From positions 728,811 through 792,810 of the forward strand of contig NC_023758.2 of the NCBI RefSeq assembly GCF_000499845.2: DNA of 64,000 bases, given 5' to 3'. Source of the stretch: Phaseolus vulgaris (lineage: Eukaryota; Streptophyta; Magnoliopsida; Fabales; Fabaceae). This document shows, in pieces, positions 27,621 to 37,552 of the stretch. The position numbers and the translations under genes are program-made. Positions within the stretch are counted from its first letter, which is position 1. Each line of letters opens with the position of its first letter. Under the pieces are notes generated by a model. The model ran no database searches. It saw only the letters and a list, made by a program, of their open reading frames with translations, and was not told the origin of the DNA.

Positions 27621-27634
27621 GACCAAAAGACCCA

Positions 27635-27884
27635 TTTTAGGGATGCTTCAACCCTATTACAAAAAACAGAAAAAATTCATACAAAACCCCAACCACCACC
27701 AAGAAAGATTTGCCTTTTAATCCCCATAACCATGCACCAACAATCCTGGTATACAATCTTCAAAAGCATGTGTAAATAAATGAAACACCACCATATAACA
27801 TGTCTTTTGATGAGATGTAGACTCATAGAGAACTTAACACAACATAAACCAAACTTCTACTGGAAAAATAACTTAATTGTGCAT
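27635..27884. other. Spacer between satellite and next repeat
   Basis: Unique-looking A/C-rich sequence starts exactly where the satellite stops. No open frame or known element is seen. Confidence 0.5.
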
Positions 27885-28968
27885 TGATGACTTTTTAGGC
27901 AAGTGCACCACATTTGTCAGAAGTCATAATTGTCCTTAAGGACGAATATCGATCACACAGGGAACAATAAATTATCGAGTACAATATTCGCTAAATATAA
28001 CAATAGAACAATAAAAAGTGTTTTGAGTTGGTTATGTTGGCACTGATCAATAAGAAAACAAACGAAGAATTAGTTGCTTCAATTGGAAAAATAGGGATTA
28101 GGTTTCATCTGTCTCACTCTCATGTATTTTGATTAGCATGTTAATATTATGTTCTTTGATTGAATTTGATGCCCATAGAAAATTCATTTATATCGATCTC
28201 TCGCATATAAAATGCTTAATAATGTTTCCTAAATATCAATCTCTCGCATACTTATAAAAACAACTTAGAATCACACTCAGACTTTAATTTCAAGTCTATT
28301 TCTAGTACTCAAATATATGCTAAGTATTGTTGTTTAGGTTTGAACCCTAAAAATACCTCTCTGTCAAATTTAAGATTTTCAATTTGTCACGAAATTTAAA
28401 AGTAAAACAATAATATCAATAATCAATCAAGAACTGAATATTAATATATAAGATATCACCTGAATACATAACAGTTTGAGCAGATTACTCCCAATCCCGA
28501 AGATAGTATTAGCCACGCATACTTCTAGCACCTTCCATTTTCCCAATTGGGTTACAATTCACTCTATGGTGTTTTTCTCTTAATCTAACACACTAGGGTT
28601 GAGCCACTAGCCCCCTATTTATCTTAGTTTTCTAGGGTTAGGTCGTTTTCTGTGTCGCGCTAATGAGCTAACTGATAAAACATAAAAAATGTTCAATCTA
28701 TCTCTGCATCTTTTTTCATTCTGGTACCTTCCAACTTTCTCTTTTTAACTCAAATTATTTTCCTTTACTCCAAATCTTCAATCCTCCTTAAAAATCTACA
28801 ATTAACACCAAATTTGGGAATAAAACGCTCTTATTCAAATAAAGCTCATCCAAAATGTAAAAAAGTATAAATTCATAAATTATGGATTATTTTATATGTA
28901 AATTAACAATAAATCCTCATAAGTACTTATATTTAATATGAAATATTACTGAAATTAAACACTTATCA
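27885..28968 (-). repeat. Possible solo LTR or non-autonomous LTR element
   Basis: Read on the minus strand it begins 'tgataagtgtttaattt' and ends '..ggtgcacttgcctaaaaagtcatca'. Near the end is 'tgtgtgatcgatattcgtcc', the layout of a dispersed plant repeat I remember from other species (TG..CA ends, a '..gatcgatattcgtcc' block, then 'ggtgcacttgcc'). No coding sequence lies inside. The bases on either side do not form an exact target duplication, so the call is tentative. Confidence 0.4.
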
Positions 28969-29304
28969 GACATCCAAAGATAAACGCCTCAAATTTTTTG
29001 TTCCAAAAGTCTAAGACTAAAACAAACCTACCCACTAAATCGTGTTCTTGTGCACTATATTATGCATAACTAAGACTCTTCAATGTCACATAATCTTTCA
29101 TTTCAATGGACTCCTTTGTAGCGGGTGAAATTGCTTGAATCATGTAGCCGTATATATGTCCAAGAGAAGAAAAACGACTAGTAGAAAATTTTCCATTCCT
29201 TATAAGGTTATTGGATAAAATCTGTGACAGAACATCTCAAAGTCATCTGTAAACATATTATAGGGTTTAAACACCAAATAGGATAAGTGAAAACATATTT
29301 TTAT
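28969..29304. other. Spacer, possibly the tail of the RRM-like remnant
   Basis: The minus strand carries a short open stretch near 29070-29200 with no recognisable domain. It may be the downstream part of the interrupted ORF1-like remnant, but I cannot show that. Confidence 0.3.
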
Positions 29305-29403
29305 TCAGATTTGTGATAATACCCACATTTTTATTTGTGCTACACTGGAAGCTACAAACACATCATGAATCTCACCCAATCTTTGAAATATCTTAGTCAT
29401 CTC
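29305..29403 (-). pseudogene. RRM-like ORF1 remnant, downstream piece
   Basis: The minus strand encodes MTKIFQRLGEIHDVFVASS followed by about a dozen further residues and a TGA at 29305-29307. This resembles the alpha1-beta2 part of the degenerate RRM found in plant LINE ORF1-type proteins (pattern ..l.kiFqrwG.v.dvFia..). The frame continues into the piece at 31831-31896 when the Copia element and one 5-bp target copy are ignored. It is a relic that loses the frame downstream. Confidence 0.45.
29399..29403. repeat. Target-site duplication (left), ATCTC
   Basis: The 5-bp ATCTC directly before the left LTR is repeated at 31826-31830 directly after the right LTR, as expected for Ty1/Copia integration. 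Confidence 0.75.
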
Positions 29404-29596
29404 TGTTAGTTTTTTAGAATAAATCAGAGGAAGATATTTTATTATCTTTGCTAACAATTACATTTATAGGACTTGCAGTAACAAACTCTTAACTAATTTT
29501 ATGAGCAGTTACCTAGAAATATTAAATCAACAATTAAAACAGAATAATAAAATATCACCTGCATTTATTTGCAGTTAAAAAACAGAATTTCCAACA
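29404..29596 (-). repeat. 3' LTR of the short Copia element
   Basis: It begins (plus strand) TGTTAGTTTTTTAG and ends CCAACA, that is, TG..CA ends in the minus-strand sense. It matches 31622-31825 almost throughout. The main difference is a stretch near 'aactaaaacaaa' present only in the right copy, plus scattered substitutions. Confidence 0.85.
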
Positions 29597-29606
29597 CTCC
29601 TCCTTG
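29597..29606 (-). other. Polypurine tract
   Basis: The minus strand reads aaggaggag immediately before the TGTTGG start of the 3' LTR, the expected position and composition of a plus-strand primer. Confidence 0.7.
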
Positions 29607-29646
29607 ATGTTTTGAACTGCAAATTCCAATCTTTTGTCTTAAGAAC

Positions 29647-30207
29647 TCAAACTTGTTGGTTGGAAGTGGCTTGGTAAACAAATCTGCAATTTTTATTTTT
29701 TTTCATCCTCGCTTTGCTTAATCTCCATTCAACACCTTTTGATTTGACATAAGGTGCAGATTCTAAAAGACTTTTGTCAAAGCCTAAGCTGATCAGATAA
29801 TCATCAATTTGATTATACCATGTTCTGGGAACATCTTTTAAGCCATAAATAACTTTAGACAACTTATAAACTTTGTGTTCTTTTCCTTCCACAATGAAAC
29901 CTTTAGGTTGCTCAACAGAAATTTTCTCTTCAAGAAATCCATTTAGGAATGTTGACTTGACATCCATTTGATGTACCTTTCTATCTCGAGGTATGTCAAC
30001 AAGCTCCCGAGTTTTGTTCTTCTCAATCATATATACCTCTTCCTCCATTGCCTTTTCCGCCTTTGGGTCATTGATAACTTCTTTGTGATCTGTAGCTTCT
30101 TTGTGATCCACAGGTTCACATGTTGCAACGTTACGTCTATGATATATGTCAGAGAGTAATTGATTGCCTTTAATTGGTGGATCATCTTCTATTTCAGATT
30201 TTTGCAT
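29647..30207 (-). pseudogene. Copia pol remnant (linker plus RT fragment)
   Basis: Acidic linker residues run up to 'ELVDIPRDRK', which in Copia elements is followed by the first RT block. Here it jumps directly to 'VHQMDVKSTFLNGFL', 'VEQPKGF' and 'VYKLSKVIYGLKDVPRTWY', the second RT block (around the conserved QMDVK.AFLNG and LYGLKQ.PR.WY motifs). The aspartate-pair YVDD motif and RNase H are absent. The jump keeps the reading frame, so a precise deletion is likely. The frame continues upstream past a TAG at 30238-30240 into the protease piece. Confidence 0.8.
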
Positions 30208-30237
30208 CTTAAGAAGTCCTTGATCAGACGGCTCCTC

Positions 30238-30582
30238 CTAAAATAGATCTAATGAGAAACTTTTGCCTCTCATTTGTACCTTGAACAAATCTTGTCTTGT
30301 AGCATCCTTGATCAAACCGTGGTTATCTTCAAAAAACACCTTGAAGCCTTTTTGTAGCAACTGACCAACACTCAATAAATTTTGGTCTATGTTAGGTACA
30401 TATAACACATTTGTAATAGTTTTAGTACCTGAATGTGTTGCTACAACAATGGTTCCTATTCCTTTTACTGAAATGTGACCCCCATGGCCTATCTTGACCT
30501 TTGAAATTTTTGAAGGCTTCAACTCCTTGGAAAGTTTTTTGTCATAAGTCATGTGATTTGTGCATCCACTATCAATTAGCCA
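30238..30582 (-). pseudogene. Copia protease start (DSG-type)
   Basis: Directly after a TAG at 30583-30585 the frame reads WLIDSGCTNHMTYD, the Copia aspartic-protease start with its catalytic D-S-G. It then continues with VLYVPNIDQNLLSVGQL, a conserved Copia block. It stops at TAG 30238-30240, where the GAG-pre-integrase and integrase domains should follow; these are deleted. Confidence 0.8.
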
Positions 30583-31567
30583 CTATGCACTTGAAATATT
30601 GTTGGAGAAACCAATTGCAACGAAAAGTACATCCTCCTCATTTGCAAATTGAGCATCTACGTCTTGTTGCTGACTTTGGTTTACATTTTGTTGCGCACTT
30701 TGGTTTCTACAAATGACTGCTTCATGCCCCAGTTGATTGCACTTGTTGCACTTAACATTAGGTCTTCTCCACCACTTAAACGGTGGATGACCTAACTTGC
30801 TGCAAAGCTTACAAGGAGGGTAATTTCTCCTTTTGTTGTTATTGTGTGCAACAACTTCTCCACTTTCTTGTTGGTTCTGCTTGATCTTGCTACCTTTGTT
30901 TCTCCATCCACCTTCATGTTTGACTGGTAAGGCTCCTTCTATTGCTCCATCTTGTCTCATGGCTCTTCTTTGTTCTTGTGCTTGTAAAGCATTTAAGAGC
31001 TCTGCAAGAGAAATTTTTGATAGGTCCTTTGTGTTCTCTAGGGTTGTTATGGTGGCTTCAAACCTCTCTAGAACCATTACAAGCAGTTTTTCCACAATTC
31101 TTGAATCTTTTAACACAGATCCAAGCAACCTCACTTTGTTGGCAATGCTTAGAAGTCTGCCAGACTACTCTTTTACGGATTTTGATTCCTCCATTCTCTG
31201 CAGTTCAAACTCCTTGATTAGATTCAGCACTTGCATTCCACGAATCCTCTCATCACCTTCATATTCAGCCTTGAGGTAATCCCAGATTTCTTTTGCTGAC
31301 TTCATGGACATTATCCTTGTGAATACCATAGGAGATACAGCTGCAAATAGACATGCTTTTGCCTTTGATCTTTTCATCTTCTTTTCCTTCTGGTGATTTT
31401 ATTTGTGCCACAGTAGGGTTTTCTGGAAGGGACTGAATTTCCTCTTCTACAGCTTCCCATAAATTCAATGCTTCTAGGTAGGTCTCCATACGAACAACCC
31501 ACATTTGATAATTGTCTTCATCAAAGACAGGTGGTGCCATTGTTGAAAAATTGAAACCTCCTTCCAT
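30583..31567 (-). pseudogene. Copia gag (DUF4219/UBN2 type), broken
   Basis: The start at 31567 (MEGGFNF..PPVFDEDNYQMW) is the usual Copia gag N-terminus. A frameshift near 31375 moves the frame. The next block (..SAKEIWDYLKAEYEGDERIR) is the UBN2 gag core, interrupted by TAG at 31165-31167. The C-terminal part has CKLCSKLGHPPFKWW and CNKCNQLGHEAVICRN, a diverged and a canonical CX2CX4HX4C zinc knuckle. It ends at TAG 30583-30585, in frame with the protease. Two stops and one frameshift make it non-functional as read. Confidence 0.85.
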
Positions 31568-31607
31568 TGATGCACACTACTAACCTCACAAATCCCTCAA
31601 GAAGAGA

Positions 31608-31619
31608 GCTATGATACCA
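31608..31619 (-). other. Primer binding site (initiator-Met tRNA)
   Basis: The minus strand reads TGGTATCATAGC, one base from the standard TGGTATCAGAGC. It lies two bases inside the 5' LTR end. Confidence 0.8.
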
Positions 31620-31621
31620 AT

Positions 31622-31825
31622 TGTTAGTTTTTTAGAATAAATCAGAGAAAAATATTTTATTATCTTTTCTAACAATTACATTTATAGGACTTGCGATAAC
31701 AAATTCTTAACTAATTTTATGAGCAGTTATCTAGAAATATTAAATTAACAATTAAAACAGAACTAAAACAAAATAATAAAATATCACGTGCATTTATTTG
31801 CAGTTAAAAAACAGAATTTCCAACC
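31622..31825 (-). repeat. 5' LTR of the short Copia element
   Basis: Partner of 29404-29596. Its outer end reads ..CCAACC where the other copy has CCAACA, a terminal mutation. It is followed at once by the ATCTC target copy (31826-31830). Confidence 0.85.
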
Positions 31826-31830
31826 ATCTC

Positions 31831-31896
31831 TTTTTTCTCAAAATTAATCGAGAAATGAGAGAAGAAGAAAGATGTACATGTTAATCCCACCAGTCT
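31831..31896 (-). pseudogene. RRM-like ORF1 remnant, upstream piece
   Basis: The minus strand reads (L)TCTSFFFSHFSINFEKKE, which resembles the beta1-alpha1 start of the LINE-associated RRM (..tFFvsNfp.....dlw..F..). It joins the piece at 29305-29403 through the target-site bases GAGAT without a frame change. Further upstream (to about 32000) the minus strand contains 'WINRIEAAIWERKTGGI' in another frame, possibly more of the same decayed ORF. Confidence 0.4.
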
Positions 31897-31899
31897 TTC

Positions 31900-34003
31900 G
31901 TTCCCAAATAGCAGCTTCTATTCTGTTGATCCATCGAGCACTTTGCGTTCTATGACACCCAAATGTCTTTTTCTTATGAAACCAAACGTGTTCTTGACAA
32001 GAACAGTCAAGGAAAAACTACTTCAGCTGCTCACTCATTTTTTATTTATTTAAAAATTTAGGAGAAAACGGGAGACATTGTCTTACTTCATTCGGGTAAC
32101 TTTTGGAGTTAAATATTAATTTTGTTTTTAATTTTCTTTTGTTTCTACTTATTTTTAAACATTTTACACACCCTAATTATGAATCAGAGAAAATATCACA
32201 CGATTGTAATTTAACAGGAAGAGAAATATACAGGAACAATATTGTTTTTTTATTAATAAAAAAGAATTAAATTAATTGAGTATTTAAGAGCGAACTCTAT
32301 TAAAAAAAAAAGACTTTGTTGCTTGAGACAGTATAATGATAGATAATTACATCCAGCAATGCAACCAAAACAATGCCTAATTAGATCAGAAAAAACATTG
32401 CAGCTACGAAAAGCTTTTATCAACAGAAATTTCAGCAGAAAAAATAATAGTATCGATTGTGATAAATTGGAGAGAAAAAATCAGTTTAAAGATGAAGTCA
32501 TAATATGTTAACAGGGTGCAAGATTAGTTTGGAATTATTCTTTACGATAGATTAGTAAATTAATTTGACAGAGACGTATGCAAGATTTGTTGTCATGCAA
32601 CTTTCCAAGAATTGTTCCCTTTCTTCTCCTTTTGTCTTCTTTCTGAGCGACCTTTATCATTGTCTTTTATTGGATTAGTAATATGATATCACATACTCAT
32701 CGAAGTGCAAAACAAGATGGGAGCTGGGAATTAATGACACCAGCCACGAGGAATATACTTTTGGAATGATAAGGCTAATAATCCGATAAAGACTGACATG
32801 GTTTTTTTTTAATTCAAATACCCAAACAATTCGTTACTCACTAGACTCAGACAGTGACAGAAATTGAACCTTGCTTTGAAATGCATTATAAACGTAGCGT
32901 TATACTTCTTAAACAAGTAGGATATGCAATTGTTTATTTAATTAGAACGTAACATATTGAGTTCTAGTGCAAAGAGGTTTCATGTCTGTCTGGGAATTTA
33001 GTGGCATGAACTAGTGGGACGACATGAACAATGACACTACAACGTATGGAAGGTGTTTCTTGGTTTGTTCGTAGGCGAAGAAAGCTATGTGTTCCTCTCA
33101 GGAAATGTTAATTTCTTCATTAATTTCAAGTGTGTGTTATACATAACTTTTGGTTTCAATCCTTAAAGGTTTTTCTGCTGGGGCAGTTGCGTGTTGACAA
33201 GGAAAAACCTACAAAAGAGAGCATTAGTGTTGCTCTTTAATTATTTTATAAAACAGTTCATTTACTTTATTCCTTCATATATAAAGACAAGCAGACCAAA
33301 AAGCTCCCTGACTTTTATAATATCAGGTTTTTTTATTAAATAAGAAACTGAACAAGAAAATATAGTACATAAATAAGGCTTATGTTTCCTAATTATTTTA
33401 ATGTTTTAAAGGCTGTCAAGTATCAATTCTGCGTTTTGTGTCTCACCAAAGTCATAGCAGCACAGCACATAGTTTAGCAAAACTTCCATGCACACAGTAC
33501 ACTGCATGGACACATATAAGTAAAATAAATTGGGTTATATATATAGATAATATTTTTTAAATTATTTTATTTACTATTTTTGAACTTTAGATTTCTTGAT
33601 TAGTTGTAAAAAAAAAGTTATTGAAATGACTCGTTAATATTTTTTTAAGTAATAAACGAATTTTTAGTGTGTGTTTTATTATAATATTAAAATATTTACA
33701 TCAGTTTATATGTATTCATTATAATATTCTTTTTACTACTAGTATTAGTTTAGATTAGAGAATCAATTCCACAATAAAGTTTAAAAAAAACATATTTAAT
33801 AAAAAAAAATTAAAGATGTATATGTTAAAATAAAATAAAAAAAATCTATAGTAAAATTTATAAACGTTTTGTTTGTGAACATTGTGTTTATGAAAGAATT
33901 GCTTTCTTAGCCAGACTTATAATGGAATTAAGTAATTTTAGAATGCATCATCTTATTTAAAATATTTTATTTTATTTTACTACAAACATATTAAAGATAT
34001 TAG
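31900..34003. other. Intergenic DNA, no gene seen
   Basis: AT-rich with many short runs. Only chance frames are present. No element ends, RNA genes or tandem repeats were recognised. Confidence 0.5.
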
Positions 34004-34670
34004 TTTTTTTTATCAGCAAAAAATAAATAAAATAAAATGAGACACTTTCCCAACCCTTATACAAAACTCCAAAAACAAATTTTTTAGCACCCTACCAACT
34101 AAGGATCCAACAACATTGCACTACAAATCAAGATAAAAACCCAGTACAAGATATAGAAATCCAACAAATACAGTTACATCAACCCCCAAAGAGGTCACAC
34201 CCTCAATCAAGGACATACACCCAACAACTAAAAAGGGTCTTTGCAATCAGGCTGAAGTACCATAATCAAGTGTCAAACTCGACAAACCAATACAAGACAC
34301 AACATGCAACAACTAAGCCATATCTTTGTAGCAAGCTGAATTGTGCCAAATAACTGTTAACATCAACAAACCGATCCTACGAGGAGGGTACATCAATAAG
34401 AGATGACCTGCAAAAGGCACACAACAACTTCCCAACCTGGACACAACAGTAACAAAAAACGATACATATCCATTTGCCATAACTCAAACACCATAAAGAT
34501 TTCAACACCAAATCGATAAGCATACATAAAAAACACTTCATTTACCGCAGTCCAGAACAAAAACATCAGTCCGACCCTGCCAAATTGAAATGACCAAGAC
34601 AACCTGCACAAACACACAATTCCTTCCAAACCTGGATAAGTATACACAAGAAACACCAAATATTAATCTT
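34004..34670 (-). mobile_element. Probable 5'-truncated LINE, 3'-UTR part
   Basis: On the minus strand the sequence ends '..tttattttatttattttttgctgataaaaaaaac', the terminal 'gctgataaaa' signature of many plant LINE 3' ends (compare 47846). Upstream is T/G-rich untranslated-looking sequence (for example 'ttgtgcaggttgtcttggtc' and 'ttttgttctggactgcgg'). No RT motif is visible and the left (5') limit is not defined. No target duplication was identified. Confidence 0.45.
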
Positions 34671-36770
34671 TCAAATACCTCATACAACATTGAGGTTTCA
34701 AGCACAGTGATGGTGAATGATGAATATGGTAAATAGATGGTGAATATTTGCAGATAAAAAAATAAAAAATGAAAATGGCGAGTCATGGTAATGATGGTAA
34801 ATAGATTAAGCTTTGGCATGGTTCGTAGATTGCTGAAATAGTTTTCAACTTTAGATCATATCTCAGAGTTTACAACATATAGAACATACATAGCATCAAT
34901 TAAGGGGTTGTGATGGTTGTTGATTTTAAGTGATTAGAGAAACCAACTATGACATTGGAAGTGGGAAAAGCCCATACCTCTGAACACTAACGTTTTCACT
35001 CGGAAGGTATATCCTCTCCAATATGAGATGTGATTTAGATTTAAGATTATCATCATGAATTTGATTACTTTGTAAAAGATTGGTTATAAGAAAGTAAACT
35101 AATAACTAATAATTAAATTCTCCTGAAAAGGAGAGAGCTACAATACAACTACATCAGCAAAATCTTATGCATGTCAGAGCGGCGAAAAAGTTTAGTTCAT
35201 GCCTCTTTCTCAATGCAAGATATATATATTTTGTGAGATTTGGATGGAATGTCTCAGTTGTTGTTTGGGATTTGATTATGTGATGTCGAATAAAGGCAAT
35301 ATGCAATCTTAGCATTTTCTGGTTTAGCTACATGCAACCAAAAGTACCCTCTTCATAAATCATATTGTTCATTGTTGATTTGTTTTTTATAAGCTGTGTT
35401 ACTAATTCATTCATCTGTATGACTGGTAAAAGATTAAGTAGTGCTTATTCTAACTCGTGGGATTTATTAGAATTTTTTGGAATTAATCAAATTATTAAGT
35501 CTAAGTAATTGAAAGTAAAGTTACCTGGTCGTGGTTATGTATTATTTGTGTTTTTAGCTGTAAAGTATATATGTTTGGGATTTTATTGAAGATGTTTTTG
35601 TGTTGTGTGACTAAGGAATAAATTGCGTCACTTTGATACTTTGATATGTGTTGGAAGACTCACATTCTTGTAATGACGTTGTTAAAATCAATGTAAAGAA
35701 TGTGACAGTAACGCATCATTAAATTTCAGATAAAAAATATCATTAATTTAAAGTATTGTATATATAGAACTATTTTGAACACTTAATTTACAATTCAAAA
35801 TTTCAAAAATATATAATAACAATCTAAATTTTCCATTGTTTCTCATTCAAATGTTTTACCCCCTTAATTGTTTTTTAAAAATAAATTAATATGAAGTTAT
35901 ATTTATTAATAGTAATTTTTTTTATAAAATGATTGGTATAAAACTAATTTAAATTTTAATTGACAACTTGTTGTCACAAGTACAACATATCCTTAAGAAA
36001 TTATGACTGGTTATAATTTTTTTTTGTCTGAAAAATTAAAAATGTCAAATAATTTATTTTTCATTGATTGAATATTTTCTTAAGATAAAGATTAAAATGA
36101 TATATTTTTTTAAATTTTTAATTTTCTAATATAAAGACGGCAGTCTTTGGACTAACATGACCTTAATATGACCTATGTATATCTTTCAACATAAATGATA
36201 TTTTAATTGAAAAATAAATTTATTAATTTTTATGGATTATTTAAAAACATTTGTAACCATGGCTATTTATTAGTCCTCAGGCATAAAAAGTTGCATAAAA
36301 GTTAAACCCCATAAAAAAAACAAGATCTGGTCTATTTGTGTTCTGGTTTCCGTGGTATAGTTTGATATGTTTGTAAGAATTTGAAGTTATGACGCGAAGT
36401 TACATATGTGTTGGTTAGCATCTGAGACAAACAGTGTGGGAGGGAAAAGGATTAAAGATTAAAAGAGCTTTTGAGATATTTGTGTGGCGTAGATGCCAAA
36501 GGAATAGAAATTGTCCATAGCAAAGGTAAAAACCAGTTGTGTGGACAATAATAAATTAATCTACTGCTACAATGTCAATCTCACTATGTTCCAACTGCTT
36601 ACTTCAAACATTGGTGATACTTTCGATTTGATGTTTTAAAGCTTAGTTTTGTCCTGACCCAGCTGCTTAATTACCTCATTCCCCTATTTAACCAATTTAA
36701 TTTGCTTTTAATTTTGCTCAAATTTCATCCCCATTCCCTGTCCAGCTCTTTATCTTTCTATCTATCTTAA
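34671..36770. other. Intergenic DNA upstream of the zinc-finger gene
   Basis: No coding sequence is recognised. The last few hundred bases should hold the promoter of the gene at 36788. A TATA-like 'cctatttaac' at about 36682-36691 followed by 'ccaattt' is the only core-promoter candidate I can point to. Confidence 0.4.
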
Positions 36771-36809
36771 ATGTCAGTGTCTGTACCATGGCTGCAGAGA
36801 TTGGCCTAG
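36771..36809 (+). other. Overlapping upstream ORF of the zinc-finger gene
   Basis: An ATG 17 bases before the main start opens a 12-codon frame in a different phase, ending TAG inside the main coding region. Its context (cttaaATGT) is weaker than that of the main ATG (taccATGG), so leaky scanning is plausible. Whether it lies within the transcript is not known. Confidence 0.35.
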
Positions 36810-37552
36810 TCTCCATGACCCAGATCCAAAAATTATCACAATCCCAACACCTCAAAAACCAACAAACTCAACCAAACCCTAACACCACCACCACCACCAC
36901 CCCTTCCTCTTGGATGTGGAATCCTAGGGAACAACTGCAGCAGCAAGAAGATGATGATGATTCGTGGGAGGTCAGAGCTTTTGCAGAAGACACAAGGAAC
37001 ATCATGGGAACCACATGGCCTCCACGGTCCTACACCTGCACCTACTGCAGAAGGGAGTTCCGCTCCGCCCAAGCTCTCGGCGGCCACATGAACGTCCACC
37101 GCCGCGACCGTGCACGCCTCCACCAACCCCCTCCTTCCTCCTCCTCCACCACCACCACCTCTTCTCTTCCCACTTCTTCACCCTACATCAACATCCCTCC
37201 TCAAGACCTTGTTGCAAATGCAGGGTTATGCCTCCTCTACCACTTGCCATCAAGCCCTAGTGCACCACCCTTCCCTAATTCCCCCACTTCTAATGGCCCT
37301 TCTTCTTCCCCCTCTCCATCCACTTTTCTCTCTATCTCCTCCTATCCTTCAAACAATTTCCTGATGCAAACTTCCTTTAATTTTCCCAGTGCACCATCAG
37401 CTGGGATCAACCCTGCTACTGTTTCCTCTTTCTGCTATAATAACTCTAGCAAAGTGGAACAATCGGCAACTTCTTCCTCTTTCGCTACCGGCCACCTGGA
37501 AGAGCTTGATCTAGAGCTCCGCCTCGGGCACAAGCCAACACAAACCTCATAA
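36788..37552 (+). CDS. SUPERMAN-type single C2H2 zinc-finger transcriptional repressor
   Basis: A single-exon gene of 254 residues. One plant Q-type C2H2 finger lies at about 82-104: Cys84, Cys87, the invariant QALGGH block at 95-100, His100 and His104. It is followed directly by the basic '[11 protein letters not shown]' typical of the SUPERMAN/RABBIT EARS/ZFP10-ZFP11 group. Upstream, '[11 protein letters not shown]' and 'WPPRSYTC' are further group markers. The middle is Ser/Thr/Pro-rich (about 115-190), with a Thr run at 33-38. The C-terminus carries LDLELRLG (240-247), a DLELRL-class EAR motif that recruits TOPLESS-type co-repressors. It should act in the nucleus as a DNA-binding repressor, probably in growth or floral development; which family member it is cannot be told. 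The start has a strong accATGG context. The absence of introns is usual for this family. Confidence 0.93.
   Translation: MAAEIGLVSMTQIQKLSQSQHLKNQQTQPNPNTTTTTTPSSWMWNPREQLQQQEDDDDSWEVRAFAEDTRNIMGTTWPPRSYTCTYCRREFRSAQALGGHMNVHRRDRARLHQPPPSSSSTTTTSSLPTSSPYINIPPQDLVANAGLCLLYHLPSSPSAPPFPNSPTSNGPSSSPSPSTFLSISSYPSNNFLMQTSFNFPSAPSAGINPATVSSFCYNNSSKVEQSATSSSFATGHLEELDLELRLGHKPTQTS

Larger units (their letters stand above)
8829..27634 (+). repeat. Tandem satellite array, about 530-bp unit, 36 copies (khipu-like)
   Basis: A fixed anchor, 'ggatgagtattcacctagg' with minor variants, recurs 36 times. Its start positions are 8947, 9480, 10010, 10541, 11070, 11569, 12099, 12617, 13148, 13679, 14213, 14730, 15260, 15791, 16325, 16855, 17386, 17904, 18437, 18956, 19486, 20017, 20545, 21076, 21606, 22140, 22671, 23201, 23731, 24261, 24792, 25325, 25855, 26386, 26916 and 27447. 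Mean spacing is 528.6 bp and most intervals are 528-534. All copies are in the same orientation. The first unit begins near 8829 and the last ends at 27634, where the sequence leaves the consensus abruptly. The length and arrangement match khipu, the 528-bp subtelomeric satellite of Phaseolus vulgaris; this is inferred from length, not aligned. Short frames on both strands inside the units are treated as non-coding. Confidence 0.9.
29404..31825 (-). mobile_element. Short, internally deleted Ty1/Copia retrotransposon
   Basis: A complete but shrunken element of 2,422 bp, transcribed on the minus strand. It has LTRs of about 204 bp (5') and 193 bp (3'), a tRNA-iMet-type primer site, a purine tract and a 5-bp ATCTC target duplication. 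Inside are gag with a CCHC knuckle, the start of the protease and a scrap of reverse transcriptase. The GAG-pre-integrase/integrase region, the first RT block, the YVDD region and RNase H are missing. A full Copia element is usually about 5 kb. The frame from 31377 to 29647 stays constant apart from three TAG stops, so the losses look like clean deletions. It cannot be autonomous. Confidence 0.85.

Noticed and set aside
27635..27642. A TTTAGGG-like telomere heptamer exactly at the right edge of the satellite
   Set aside because: Only one copy is present; a single 7-mer is expected by chance many times in 64 kb.
29968..31279. Plus-strand frames at 29968-30159, 30501-30716, 30833-31279 and 30942-31217
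   Set aside because: They are antisense shadows of the minus-strand Copia gag-pol remnants.
36836..37364. Other-frame ORFs over the zinc-finger gene
   Set aside because: They are shadows caused by the C-rich Ser/Pro/Thr codons; only the 36788 frame has a domain and the EAR motif.
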